DNA of 64,000 bases from Moniliophthora roreri. Taxonomy: Eukaryota > Basidiomycota > Agaricomycetes > Agaricales > Marasmiaceae. Made by a program: the position numbers and the translations under genes. A model generated the notes under the pieces. The model worked only from the letters and a program-made list of their open reading frames with translations. It did no database searches and was not told where the DNA came from. This document shows, piece after piece, positions 22,882 through 34,505 of this stretch (position 1 is its first letter; each line of letters opens with the position of its first letter). The stretch lies in the NCBI GenBank assembly GCA_001466705.2, contig LATX02000232.1, positions 186,001-250,000 of the forward strand, given 5' to 3'.

Positions 22882-25103
22882 ATGTCCGCCAAAGGAAAGA
22901 TTGCTGGCAACGAAACGAAGCTCTCCCTTGATGACCAAGACGTGCTCGCACAGCTGGGATACAAGCAAGAGTTCAAGAGAGACTTCAGTCGACTCGAACT
23001 TTTCGGACTTTCGTTCAGCATTGTAGGCGTCGTCCAGTCAATTGCGTAGGCTATCAGATAAGTTCTCTCTCTCAATTCAAGCTAACAAATGTTTCTTTCA
23101 GGGCTGTCCTTCTGTTTTCTATACCGTATGGCGGCCCAGTGGGTATGGTATGGGGGGTGCGTAATTCTCTGAGGATGACATGCCAAATCTAATCCTGGAA
23201 CGCCTGAAAGTGGTTCACCTGTTGTATTTTCTTGATTTTCGTGGGTATGGCAATGGCAGAGCTAGGCTCGTCAGCCCCCACCGCTGGGGGCCTCTATTAT
23301 TGGACCTTCAAATTCTCATCCCCACGATATCGCAAGCTTCTCTCGTGGTTGATTGGCTGTGAGCTGAATTTTGTGCCCCCCCCCCCACAACCGCAACTTA
23401 CATTGTTTCGTACAGACATCAACACGGCCGCGTACATCGCTGGGCTTGCAAGCGTTGATTGGGGCTGCGCTACGCAGCTCATGGCAGCGGTGACTATTGG
23501 TTCCAATGGACGCTTCACTCCAACGATCGCTCAGGTTTAGTGAGCATGGTTTCATTCACCTTCCATCGACTGGATACTGACTGTTTCTAGCGGAGTATTT
23601 TGTGCACTCCTGATCCTTCATGCAGTTATGGCTAGTTTGGCGACAAAGATCATTGCAAGACTACAGTACCCCTACGTGTTCCTGAATCTCGCGTAAGATC
23701 GGCATCAACTCTCAACTTGATTTGGGCACCTGACGTTCTCATTCATAAGGCTCTTCCTGACCGTCATTACTGCTCTGCCAGCGACAACTCCTCCTGATTT
23801 TGTGAATAACGCTTCATATGCTTTTGGGCATTTTGAAAATGGTGCGAGAGTTCTCTTCGAGAAATTAACGTTCTTTTCGTTTTCCTAACTCGCTCTATAT
23901 TGCCCAGTATCCGGATGGAACAATGGATACGCTTTTATCCTGAGCTTCCTCGCTCCGGCATGGACAGTTGGTCAGTGGTTTCATATCTATCTGCGCCGTT
24001 CTGCCTTTGCTCATGTCTTCGACAGCTGGATTTGACACCAGCGTACACATCAGTGAGGAGGCCAAAAATGCTCCAAGAGCAGTTCCATTCGCAATTATGT
24101 GTGCGACAATTCTGAGCTCTATACTCGGCTGGAGTAAGTGAATGATTTCGTGTCGCTTCTTCAGGGGTTTTGATGTTCTTTTACCAAGTTGTCAACATCG
24201 TGTTGGCGTTCCATATCGGAAATGATCTGGAGGCTGTCACCGGGAACCCTATTGGACAGCCCATGGCCACGGTACGTGTCCCATATATGAAGTGGAAACC
24301 GCATCTGTTGTCTAAAGTCTGACTGTTTGTTGGTTGTAGATATTCGCCAATTCTGTAGGTCCCAGAGGCACGGTGGTTATATGGGCCTTTATGGTCATCA
24401 CGCTGTTCATGACAGGCATGGATTACGTATGTCCTGTCCCCCGCCTTCAAGCTAAAATGGTCTCTTACCCCATATGTTGGCTAGCTTATCGCCGGGTCGA
24501 GACAAATCTTTGCTTTCTCGCGAGACCATGGACTTCCGTTCTCAGGATTCTTGTACCGAATGAACACACGAACGCAGACACCTGTGCACGCTGTCTTCTT
24601 TTGCGCGTTTCTATCTTTACTTTTGGGCTTGATATCATTCGCGGGACCAGTGGCTATCTCAGCAGTCTTCACAATGTCAGTGGTCTGTCAATACATCGGG
24701 TTCGTGACACCAATCATCGCTCGTTTTGTCGGTGGCACTCGATTCGTACATGGACCGTTCAATTTGGGTTTCATGGTATGTGTTCCGTAACACGACGTGT
24801 TACTCTATCTGACTTGATCCTTAGAGCGGGCCGGTGGCATGCGTCGCCTCAGCCTATATGATTTTCATGATTGTGGTCTTCCTGTTTCCCGCTTCGCCCG
24901 CTCCCGAATCACAAAATATGAACTACACCGTGGTGGTAGTGGGTGGAACTATCTTACTTTCTTTGGGATACTACTTCTTCCCTGTGTACGGAGGCATGCA
25001 TTGGTTCACTGGACCTGTGCATACGATCAAGGACACTGTTGAGGACGGTAGCAGTGTGGATCATAAAAGTGGTAGTTCGCTGGTCGAAGGAGAGAAGGTT
25101 TAA
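22882..25103 (+). CDS. Amino-acid/GABA/choline permease (APC superfamily)
   Basis: Plasma- or vacuolar-membrane proton symporter of the fungal Uga4/Hnm1-like amino-acid-polyamine-choline family. About ten short introns interrupt a protein of roughly 520 residues. A polar N-terminus (DDQDVLAQLGYKQEFKRDFS) leads to helix 1, FGLSFSIVGVVQSI, with the unwound substrate-binding region typical of APC proteins. Further family marks are AMAELGSSAPTAGGLYYWT, IAGLASVDWGCATQLMAA, AGFDTSVHISEEAKNAPRAVP (consensus loop between helices 6 and 7), and IFAFSRDHGLPFSGFL. The C-terminus is a hydrophilic tail ending VEGEKV. Length and all conserved blocks indicate a complete gene. Substrate cannot be told from sequence; GABA, other amino acids, choline or polyamines are all possible. 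It is transcribed away from the PKS region and may or may not belong to the cluster. Confidence 0.9.
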
Positions 25104-25187
25104 TGTATATATCGTTTTGGCGTTCACGCTTCTGGCTACTGGTCGTCGGTTATTTGTGTCTATATCATGTGCTCGAGCAGGTACATG
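25097..25187 (+). repeat. Direct repeat, copy 1 (permease stop codon and 3'UTR)
   Basis: The copy begins at the permease stop codon with ggtttaatg, contains ttttggcgttcacgcttct and ctggtcgtc, and ends near gtacatg. It recurs with small differences at 25445-25533. Confidence 0.75.
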
Positions 25188-25444
25188 TTCTGATTTATAA
25201 GAATCAATGAATCAAGGTCCTTCAATAAGACCGAGAACGCCATAATAACACTTTCGAGCCCGTTTTTTTCTTTTCGCGCCTCTTCTGCGGAGTATTGATT
25301 GCCACATCGTCGCTGTCCTTGGAATCAGCCTTTCGTTTTCGATTCCCGTCGTCGAACTTGGCGGCGACCTTTTGTCGTATGAAACAGGAAACCAAAAACC
25401 CATTCGTAGCGTCTCCACTAGGCATGCACTGTACAGGCAATACA
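25188..25444 (-). other. Lys-rich coding-like fragment between direct repeats
   Basis: On the minus strand a frame reads KVAAKFDDGNRKRKADSKD, then a basic KKK-containing stretch, and ends with a stop near 25225. It resembles the basic C-terminus (nuclear-signal-like) of some gene. No start or upstream exons are visible here, so it may be a captured gene fragment or 3' exon remnant. Confidence 0.25.
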
Positions 25445-25533
25445 GGTTTAATGCATATGTTTTGGCGTTCACGCTTCTAGCCACTGGTCGTCAATCACAG
25501 TCTGTCTGTATAACATATCCTCGAATAGTTACT
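25445..25533 (+). repeat. Direct repeat, copy 2
   Basis: Second copy of the 25097-25187 sequence: ggtttaatgcatatg, ttttggcgttcacgcttct and ctggtcgtc are shared. It lies between the convergent 3' ends of the permease and the seven-helix protein gene. Confidence 0.75.
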
Positions 25534-25683
25534 ATATACAGACAACATCATCACGGCGTCATGTACCAACTTGGGTAACGAGTGGCAAAACAGTAGCATC
25601 AGTAGTAGTTACATATCAAGAATCACGAGGCGAGCAGGGAACGGAAAATGTTTGGCTACCGCCGCATTTGTAGGTGCCGGTCT

Positions 25684-27003
25684 TCAAACGCTCTCTGAAA
25701 CAAAGACAGACTTGGAAATTTCAATACCCTCGCACTCGTGGACGGTACCAGTGGTAGCAGAAGGGTGAATATTCCTCAACATGATCGGACCCTCATCTGT
25801 TCCCTTGCTTCGTTCGCTCGAGTTGAAGGTAGATTTCCCGGGGATGCCCTTGAAATGCACTTTTGTGCTACCGCCAATGGTATGGGTAGCGCCAGGTGTT
25901 AGAGAGGTGGTAAGTGCGTTGGTGTATGCATCATGCGACCAGCCTTTGCCTTGGGCAATGCGGAAAATGATAAGGAATGTTGATAGTCCCTGTCGCCGGA
26001 AGATCTCAGTAAACAGTTACAGTAAGTTAAATACCTGGAGATAACACGTACTTGAATGGGAGACAACGCTTGCAAGAAGAGCTGGGACGCAGGACTGTTG
26101 ACTGCGAATGGCACCAGAAACGCAAGTGCGAACGAGGAGTAGATCGCAGCTGACTCGACGACCATCGCCATCAGAGAAGTGTAATGAGAACCATGGGATG
26201 ACCCCATAGCTTTAGTGATGCGGTGTCGGTATATCAGGAGGCGGACGACAATGAGGACCGTTACGAGGATGTTTAGGGCCAGGGACATGGCGTAGTAAGG
26301 AGCGGTGAAGTTGATTCCCGTGGTTTCCCAAGGAGACTGTGACACCGTCCCTACTTGCTTGAGAAACAAGATTCCGAAGGCTGTTCAGCGATTGTGCGTG
26401 AGCCTTGCGTTGAAGAGTTTTTTTTGAAAAAGCTCAGTGGCTTACCGATGGATAATAAGTACAGCAGCATCGGGATCAGGTTCACCGCCCAGGCTGGGAG
26501 TCTGCAACCTCTGTAGATCACGTAGCAACGCCACACCTAGAAAATGTGAGTCAAGCACTGTCAGCATTATTCCAAAGCTTGAAGAAGAATCTGTTCATAC
26601 GTACGTTTACAATATCGCAGAACCAAGTAATGATGACCATGATAACGTTTGCGAGCATGTCGATTGGAAGGGAGAACATGATGACCTCAAAGGCGTTCGG
26701 GCCCCCTGGGATGTTCCGACCGTCGATGAAGGATAGCTGAGTAAACTGCAGCAGGCCGACCATATACAGTGTGGAGAGCACAAAGATGATTGATGTGTAC
26801 ACGATGAAGAATATGTTCCTCATATACGATTGGGCCTGATGACGCCGGTGAATCCAAAGCAGATAGCACGCCATCACGTAGAGGACGAATTCGATTCCAT
26901 AAGCCACAGCTCCGAGAAAAGCACCCTGAAGCCAGGTATGCTCAGCGAGTATCTCGGCATCGGTCAAGTTGGGGCGGTACTCTGCGGGAAACTCGTCACC
27001 CAT
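25684..27003 (-). CDS. Seven-helix integral membrane protein, paralogue of 6195-7367
   Basis: Four exons join in frame to roughly 370 residues. Helices are seen at FLGAVAYGIEFVLYVMACYLLW, IFFIVYTSIIFVLSTLYMVG, DMLANVIMVIITWF, WAVNLIPMLLYLLSI, YAMSLALNILVTVLIVVRLL and YSSFALAFLVPFAV, plus a last helix STFLIIFRIAQ. The motifs Y-RHRITKA after helix 5 and GKGWSHDAY after helix 7 match the relative at 6195 (ARRQINKV, GKGWSKETA). A glycosylation-like NLT lies in the short N-terminus. The long Ser/Thr-rich C-terminal tail (final exon 25684-25996) is absent from the other copy. Function is unknown; the family is widespread in Agaricomycetes. The start ATG at 27003 gives a normal extracellular N-terminus. 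The gene is convergent with the permease. Confidence 0.78.
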
Positions 27004-30000
27004 GATAAGGTTCTGGATACTCCAATGCCGGGGAGAGGAAGGACTCGAAGGCAGGCGGACTCGAAGGTAGCAATCAGTCCCATTTAAACAACGGGGATCC
27101 CTTTTAAAACTCGAAATTTGTTATCAGTAGGAAATCGCCACATTTTTGTGGCGTTTTGCATCTGAAAAATACATTGGCAGCTAATCGGACCAATCAGATG
27201 GCTTCTGACGGGTGTTCTGAACATCAAAGCGCATCCAAAACGTCATATTTCTTTGAGCAGGAATTCTATCAATGTTGAATAAGACTTACCGCTACATAAC
27301 TGATCGTTGATGGATGCTACTCTGACAAACCCCCTAGACATGTGTACATTCAATCATGTGGACTCGAGAGGAGCTATTGCGGCTGCGCCCATTTCGCTGA
27401 TTTGTAAGTGAAGGCTGCTCATCCCAAATGATAGAGCTTGAGAAATCAAGCGACTTGAATCAATAATCAGACGTTTTGGCTGATGTATGATCTTTTTCGT
27501 CGGGTCGGGTTTCCACGTCAGTCAAACGTCAAGGGAGTGTGCTTCTTTCAAACGCACGATTCTGGAAATTTCATCAGTTGCTTGGCGCTTCTAGACGTTA
27601 GTTTAATGCCACAACATCGTAAGAGATCAGCGTTGGAAAACTGCAAACCGTTCGGTTGTTGTTATACCCCAAAAACTGGGTGACATATGGGTTCCTAAGG
27701 ATGAATTAGGACGGACTTGACGGAAATGAGGAGTTTATCATACTTGACACGAGAAAACTGGCCAAAATTCCGTTTGAAGACCTATATCCCAGGACGAGCG
27801 TTAGACATGACGTTATTGATAAAAGGTGTAACTGACCTCGTAGGCAGATTCGCCAATGTAGAACCTGCATATCTTCGTCTCCACCGTAAATCTGATCATA
27901 CTATCACAGACAGGCGCGCGTTCTTCGGGACGGCCTACAATTGTTAAGATAGCTGTGTTCAATCATTGAAATCAAACTTAATAAAGCGTTCAACAGTTGA
28001 ACGGCGGGAGAAACCAGGGAACGGATGTCGAGCAGGTTACATTAATTAAACTCACTGGATTGAATCGCCCTTGCATCCGTCGCAACAACTTGAGTGGTAT
28101 TTGAGCGCTGCAGTCTGGAGATAAGGACTATGATCCGAATGAGAAAGAGACTCCATCGTTCAACGTTCAACATTCCGAGTCGTCCTGAAGAGCTTATTCC
28201 AATTTCCAAGACTAGAAGTATCGTTGTTGGTGAATACAGTCGTGTGTCGCTGTACTTGTAGACAATGCATCCAATGACAACGCTTAGAAGGAAGGGTGTA
28301 TAGGTAAATGGGGAAAATTTTTGAGTCGTGGGAAAAGCGATAATTGGAGTCCCGTTTGGGGAATGGAACGTTCCTACCACAGCATTAAGGTCTAACAGTC
28401 AAGTAAGTATAACGATTGATCTTCCCAAAATAAGACCACAAGTTGTTCTAAAAAACGCCCGAGCATGTTATCGAGCCGTCCTGTACGTCCAATGAGATAT
28501 CCATCGACACCTGGAATACTACGCCTTCAAAGTCCGTCACCTTTTCTGACAGCGACCGACGGTGGTCTGATGGATTTGAGTGAGCTATTTGGCGGGGGAA
28601 TTTCCATCGGGCTCCGTCAGATGTAATCAGAATACTACATTCACCTAAAAACCCTCCTAGTCTTTCACTGCCGTCTAATAGCCCACAAACTCACGCCTGT
28701 CCAAGTCTCCATACAGCGGGGTCCCTAAGATCCGTAGATCAGCAAATATTGTCTGGATTGGCCTAGAGTTGACTGAACTGAGCTGGATCGAGAGTCAATT
28801 TCTTGTGAGTATCACTGGCATCGTTATCGCGTATAATTGAGGTTAGATTTGAGCAATCTATCAGTGTATACACGCCGGTCATATGGGAGCAGTGAAATTG
28901 ATGATGCTACGTTATCAAGATGGACCCAAAAAAGCTCGTCCTTTGTTCTGATCGGCTTGAAGCGATGGTATCAAGTGACGCTAGAGTGTAAGTCATTGGA
29001 AACGTTCAGAGGAAGGCGCTGCGGGATATACAAAGTTGAGCGAGTAGGAGATAGGATATGGAAGGTGATTGTGGTCGGGAAAAAGGAAAACAAGCGTTAT
29101 ACGGGCGGCATGAGCACGATATGCTCTATTAGACGTATGATATATTAGTACATGCAATGCCAGCGAGAAATGATGTGGAATGTACCTCTGCATACCACGC
29201 CGGGTGTAATAGTTAGACCTCTACACCAATGACATTGGGCTGGTAACGACAACGCGGGCGCAAACTGCTAAAGGTGATCAGTTAGTGTACGATACAGGGA
29301 GATTTGGGGGTTACTCGCCAGGTCTGGTAACACGAATACCATAGGAGCAGGACGTCGGATAATATATCACCTTTAGTCGCTACACGCCTCGTTTGTCCTC
29401 TAACCTGCGCCTCCAGCTGTGCATGTCTTTTCAATCGGTCGCTAGAAACGAAGAGAGCGTCGGTACTGGGAATATCGTCCTAGCCAAGATAACAGTACCG
29501 ACATCGTCTTCGCTAGCATTTCGAGGAGCATCGGAGGAAAGCTACATATCAGGTGTGTGGTGTGAGCGTTGTACCAAGCAGAGAAGTAGGATACACCTAC
29601 AGATGTTCTTTCCGATCATGAGTCACAGACCTTCGACTTTTAGTTGCGCGAGGTTCGAGCATAAACTTAGAACGCTGAAGCATTTGGCGGGCAAGTGAAG
29701 GTGTAGGTACATGTTAAGCTTCTAGCTCATAGAGGTCCTGTCTTCCGATTAGCGCCGCAGCACGGAGGGAGGATGCGATTGGATATGCACCGGGAGCCAA
29801 TCTCTTTAAACCGTCCGACTTTTGTGGCACGAAATGCCATTACATTCTTTCCTTCCCTGAGCTGGACCTTCTTGCCATCGACCTTTTCATCCCGGGTGCA
29901 GAATGACGGCGATATTCTGGACATGGGAAGACTTGCGTTGGGGCGGAGATAGTGCTAACGTACACGATTGGGGAAAGTGCGTTGTTCAACGCCGCCAACA

Positions 30001-30260
30001 AAGTAGTGCTGGGAGAAGAGTTGCTCTGACATTCAGAGAAGATAACGCAAATGTTTTGATGACACTGAGCTCGAATCTCAGGGTTGTTCAGAATATGAGT
30101 ATCGGAAACACACACCTTTATGATCAAGACTGTGAGCACCGATAAGGCATTGGGTTTTGCATTGGATCACCCTCCGTCATGGCCTCTAGTAGATACGACA
30201 GAAATCATCAGAAACATGAAAATAAGGCTGTCAGCAAGTCAGGAATGCACCTCGGGCAAT
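27004..30260. other. Gene-poor stretch, no confident gene
   Basis: Scattered frames of 60-110 codons show no recognised domain. One on the minus strand (28042-28380) is hydrophobic enough to be a membrane-protein remnant but has no convincing flanking exons. The stretch 29720-30260 probably continues the diverged gene copy 2. Confidence 0.35.
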
Positions 30261-30269
30261 GCCTACATA

Positions 30270-31000
30270 TCCTCCCAGGTACGATGACAATTCAAACGAT
30301 GCCGAGCATCATGAATGGTTGGTGGAAGAAATTGAGAGCAATTAGAGCGAAACAAAATGCACAGATGACCCCTCAAGGGTTTCCAAAGGGCTTTCAGGAT
30401 GCGGCGTAACATGAGATGACATACACGAGCTCGTACCTCGTCAGACTCGCTCAACAGCTCCTTCTTGAACCAGTGTGTGGTCAAACAGCTTTGAACCGTG
30501 TTCAGGAGTCTCATTAGACGCGGTCAGAGGAAACAGGAGACATTCTGGCTGTAGAAGGGTGAATAAGCAAAGAATGAATCAGAACAACAATCAAGCGCCA
30601 ACAGCAAAAGGAACTTCCACACCATAATCAACTAATTGCTTCTACAACCACACTCCTTTCTTCCTTCCGTCTCGAACCTCTGCAAAACCTTCTTTCGGAT
30701 ACTTCAGAAAGCTCTGGGTACATACGTCCATCTATCTCGCGGAAAACTTGGCGCGTCGCTGTTGCGGAGCTACTAAGGGTGAAAGGTCAGAAAGGGATTC
30801 AAGAAGTGGGAAAACACACCTTTTTCAGAGACTGTATACCAGTTGGCTCATGGGCATCATCGACCTAAGCAAAATGTAAATAAATGCAAATATCGCCAAT
30901 GCCGTCAAAGACGAGGCCCGGACCGTCGCCTCGTGTCTCTCGACCACATCCTCTGACCTCAGTTCCGATGCGAGTACTGCTCACTAAAATCTCTGGGTAC
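30270..31000 (-). pseudogene. Diverged gene copy 2 (unknown family), possibly still coding
   Basis: Homologous to 21890-22445. The minus strand carries an acceptor followed by a frame with SEDVVERHEATVR and the helix SSLTALAIFAFIYILLR, a second exon with ATRQVFREIDG, and a third with NTVQSCLTTHWFKKELLSES ending at a gtacga donor. The Trp codon in the last block is intact here. The family is not recognised and neither the N-terminal exon nor the C-terminus could be fixed. It may be a real gene extending left to about 29720 or a second remnant; I class it as pseudogene-like because no complete model could be built. Confidence 0.3.
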
Positions 31001-31948
31001 CCTCTGAAGTTGTTCTCTGTTTCAGATTCTTGCCTTAGACGGGGAATCAATGCACACAGCTTCCACCTCGGCAACGACTAGCGTCATCACTCTGCATCTG
31101 CTGTCGATTTGTTTGTGTTGGAGCCGCCTTCTCGTATTACTGGAGCGGATTCAGAACGGAATATAGTTGGGACCCCGTCATCCCCTTGGCCCTCGGGGAC
31201 GGGGGAAGGGTGCTAACAGGAATCTATGCAGCCGAGCTCAGTAGCTCATGCCTGCCGAGGTGCTGCAGGAGAACTTTTCGATGGAATGTCAACCATCATG
31301 TGGTGATTAGGTTCAAAGTGATCGGCGGGGGTTACTTCACTGCCGCCGCCCCAGGCTTCTCGCTCCTCTTCGAAAACACCTTCACAGGAAGAAGTGGTGC
31401 TTGAGCAATCTTTCACTGCTATAGGCTTTTAGGGAATGTATTTCTGTTGTCTATCAGTCGGACTATAAGTTCTGGACCTCAAATCTCTCCACTTCCGGTT
31501 TACCCCACAGCCGAGTTATGCGTAACCTCTGCCATCGCCTGCCATCCGGACGCGTCACACCTCATGTGCTTTGATTGCTCTGATCTATTGATTGACATGA
31601 TCTATCTGATTATCTGGACCCACTGTCATAGACGCTCGTCACTCGGCAACTCCGCTTGGGAATGGTACCATTGTCAACTCGGTACGCCATATGGAATGGT
31701 CTTCAAAGTTCCGTCTCTGTCTATTGTCCGGCCTGGACCCACAAACCAAATGAAATTTGACATGGAAGTAGGAAGCTTGATATGCTTATTCTTTTGCTGT
31801 CAATTTACACGCGATCATTCGGCAGCTCGCGCATCACACTGGTAGAACTTTGGCGGTCAATGGGGCGGTTGCGTTGTCATCGTGAGTCCCTTGTACTCAT
31901 TGTTACGTACTCATTGTTACCCCTTTTGAGATTACGATTCAAGACTGG
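31001..31948. other. Intergenic, no gene recognised
   Basis: Open frames at 31186-31404 and 31447-31845 lack domains and splice support. Confidence 0.35.
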
Positions 31949-31956
31949 TATAAAAG
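31949..31956 (+). promoter_or_regulatory. TATA box of the gene at 32022
   Basis: TATAAAAG, 66-73 bases before the ATG, followed by a C/T-rich leader (cttcttccctgtctttc). Confidence 0.55.
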
Positions 31957-32021
31957 AAACCAATCGTTGCCCCGTCCTTCTTCCCTGTCTTTCATTTCTA
32001 TCCGCAGTGAACCAGCGCACA

Positions 32022-32693
32022 ATGTCATCCCCACCCCATCGAATGCCCTCGCCAGCTCACCACGAACTCGCAAGATTTGCGACTCCAGAACCAAGATATG
32101 TCTACAGCTATAACACCTCCCTTCTCAATCCCGGGACCGCCGCATCGCCACGAGGTGAATCTTACTCTCCCTCTCATATTCATTCAATTGCTGATCTCCT
32201 GTGACAGAGCTCTCGTGCGATGATGCACCGTTACCAATGTATGACTCTTGCTTGCGGAAGAAGTACGGTCCTCCCAGCAGCGGATTATGGCCCACATCCA
32301 TCCCAATCGAACACCCACAACGCCCGCCCGTGGAATTGATGCAGAGGCTCTCTTTGAGGGAGAATAGAGTCAGGAAGCCTGTGAGGCAGTCGAGCACTTC
32401 ACGACACGCCCGAACCAGTCCACCACAATTGGCAGTGCCGATCCCAAAGGCTGTCCCAAGCTCGAGAACGTCGTTGTCGAGGAAACGTGAGCCTTATCTC
32501 TATTCCTTTAACCCCTTTTTTTTTCCTGAACCAATTCTCAGCACACCCTGCTCGTTCATCTCCGAGGACGTACAGTTCGGCTTATCCATCTAACCCGTCA
32601 TCACCAGCTCCTGCTGGCTACTACGCCGCAGCACATTCTACACAATTTTACGTGCCCAACACCGTATCACCCTCGTCACCTATGCGACGTTAA
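32022..32693 (+). CDS. Small disordered Ser/Pro-rich protein, unknown function
   Basis: Three exons (32022-32154, 32208-32486, 32542-32693) join in frame to 187 residues. The protein is rich in Ser, Pro, Arg and Tyr, with repeated SP dipeptides (MPSPAHH, HTSP-like, SSPAPAGYY, SPSSPMRR), and has no signal peptide, helix or Cys pattern. A basic middle part (RENRVRKPVRQSS, SLSRK) and the many SP/TP sites suggest a nuclear or phospho-regulated intrinsically disordered protein. TATA box and pyrimidine leader are well placed, and all three junctions preserve frame, so the gene is likely real. No family is recognised. Confidence 0.6.
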
Positions 32694-33190
32694 CGGATTT
32701 TTTTTTATTGTTCTCTCTCTTTCTTTCTATGAATTGCAACGCTTTCTCGAAACGACACGAATGTCACTTTTTTTGCATACCCAACTCACCTTTCATATCA
32801 TACCAAGGATACACATATCACATATCACATTGTATATCATTCATTTATCATTTCTGTACTACGATAACCTCAGGTCACGGGTGGCGATAGAGGTGTAGAG
32901 TAGATAGTACGCGGTGGAATACATCGTGCGGGATTGAACGGAACGATTGCCTGAGATATTATAGGAAACGCGGAGCGCTCTCGACTCGGAGAGAAGCTGA
33001 TGTTGTGTGGGCGTCCGTGGAGTAAGCTTGGCGCCTCATGTGAGATGCGTGGTGAGGATGAAGACAAAGGAAAGAAACGCAAATTCCAAATTGAGGCTCG
33101 TCGGGGGTAACACGCGGCAAAAAAAAAGTCATTGTTTCTGATATTCCGTAGACAGGAAGGAATTCTGGGGGGTCTTTTGAAGCGCGACTC
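32694..33190. other. Intergenic, no gene recognised
   Basis: A T-rich 3' flank follows the gene at 32022. No coding or RNA feature is visible. Confidence 0.35.
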
Positions 33191-33597
33191 CTGGGTCCCG
33201 CGGCGGCTTACGCAACTTTCTCATCCGTATTCATGAGCGCTTGTGCTTACACAACAAATGTGCCTTTCTGACACCTATAAGTACTCATATATGTTATAGA
33301 GCACCTACAGATCTCTGACTAGTACATATGCGCAACTTTTGTCAAGGAACTCTGTTAATCTTGTGTATTCGGGGTGGTTTTTTGATGCGTTGGTCTGTCC
33401 CTGAAGTATTTTTATGCAGCTCTGGGTAATGGTTTTCTGTACTCATCCTCTAGATCATTTAAAGAGGTCAGTTTACATTAGTAAATTGTCCTCCATATAA
33501 CATATATATGAGTACTTGTAGGTAATCGAAATGCACATTTGTTGTGAAGTGCCCATGAATGTGGAGTTGCGTAACGGTTCCGGCGCTCCGGGCCAGC
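33191..33597. repeat. Large imperfect inverted repeat (foldback / MITE-like)
   Basis: The left arm (33191-33299) and the right arm (33494-33597) are reverse complements over about 100 bases with small gaps. Shared blocks in the left-arm orientation are TTACGCAACT, ATTCATG, CACAACAAATGTGC and AAGTACTCATATA..TGTTATA. The spacer is about 190 bases. It could be a foldback transposon or MITE, or the template for a long hairpin RNA. Target-site duplications were not evident. Confidence 0.7.
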
Positions 33598-34505
33598 TTT
33601 ACGTGACAGTTGTAGCCCTGTCCCGAACAACGACCTCCACAAGGTTTCAATTAGTGCTTACTGGTTATTGCTTGACCGAATCTCTGCTCATGGATTCTCA
33701 GGCTATCGAAGAGCCTGCTCAGAACTGAAGGACTCGGACAAATAACCTCAAGATGTCTCCGCTTCGTATCCTATTAGGCTAGTGCTCTCATCGTTTCTAC
33801 TTTCTCATCGTCAGGCGTAGGCAAGGGAGCTTTCCCGGTAACCAGAAAAACAGTCTGTGAGTGTTCTTAAAATTGCTTTCTTATCGAGAAAGCCCCTAAC
33901 TTCACCCTTCTATTGTCGAACACTAATGCCCACAGCCCTAGCGATGCCTCAAGCTCAATCTGTCCATCTACAGGCGAGCCACCGCTCTTTTTTTAGACTC
34001 GATCCCATTGTCCCGACCCTTGGGTTTTATGATATCTGGATATTTTCTGTGCGCCCAAAAAAAAGACTCCTGACGCCCGTTTGGTGTGCAACACCGCCAC
34101 CGTCACAGCCAGGATTTCATATTGCCGGAACTCTGCGCCAGTGTGTCAGCCAATCATGATCCTCTCAAAAGCTTTGCTCGGGCAACGATTCCTGTGACAT
34201 TTCTTTAGACCGACAATAGTATTGGACCTTTATGGCTATCTTCGCCAACTCTTCCCTGCCAGTACTTAAAGGAACCCGGCTCAATGCTGTGTTCAGGTCA
34301 GTACTGGCCATTTGATTGAGTGATGATGTCTTGAACGACGGTTGGATCCTGCTGAAACACCATCATGACAGTTATCCACTATTTCGGGCTTTGCAGCGTT
34401 TAACGCAGGTATATTTGAGAGGGGCCGGCCACAATTCTGTTTTCCTTTGGGTTGATCCCCCTAATCATTCGAAAATTTCACGCTTACTTGGGCAGGGCTC
34501 TAAGA
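33598..34505. other. Intergenic upstream of the four-helix protein
   Basis: No confident gene. A frame open from about 34452 continues into the gene at 34506, so an extra upstream exon cannot be excluded. Confidence 0.35.

Noticed and set aside
28042..28380. Hydrophobic 112-codon minus-strand frame, possibly a membrane protein piece
   Set aside because: No flanking exons, no recognised motif, no plausible start; isolated in a gene-poor stretch.
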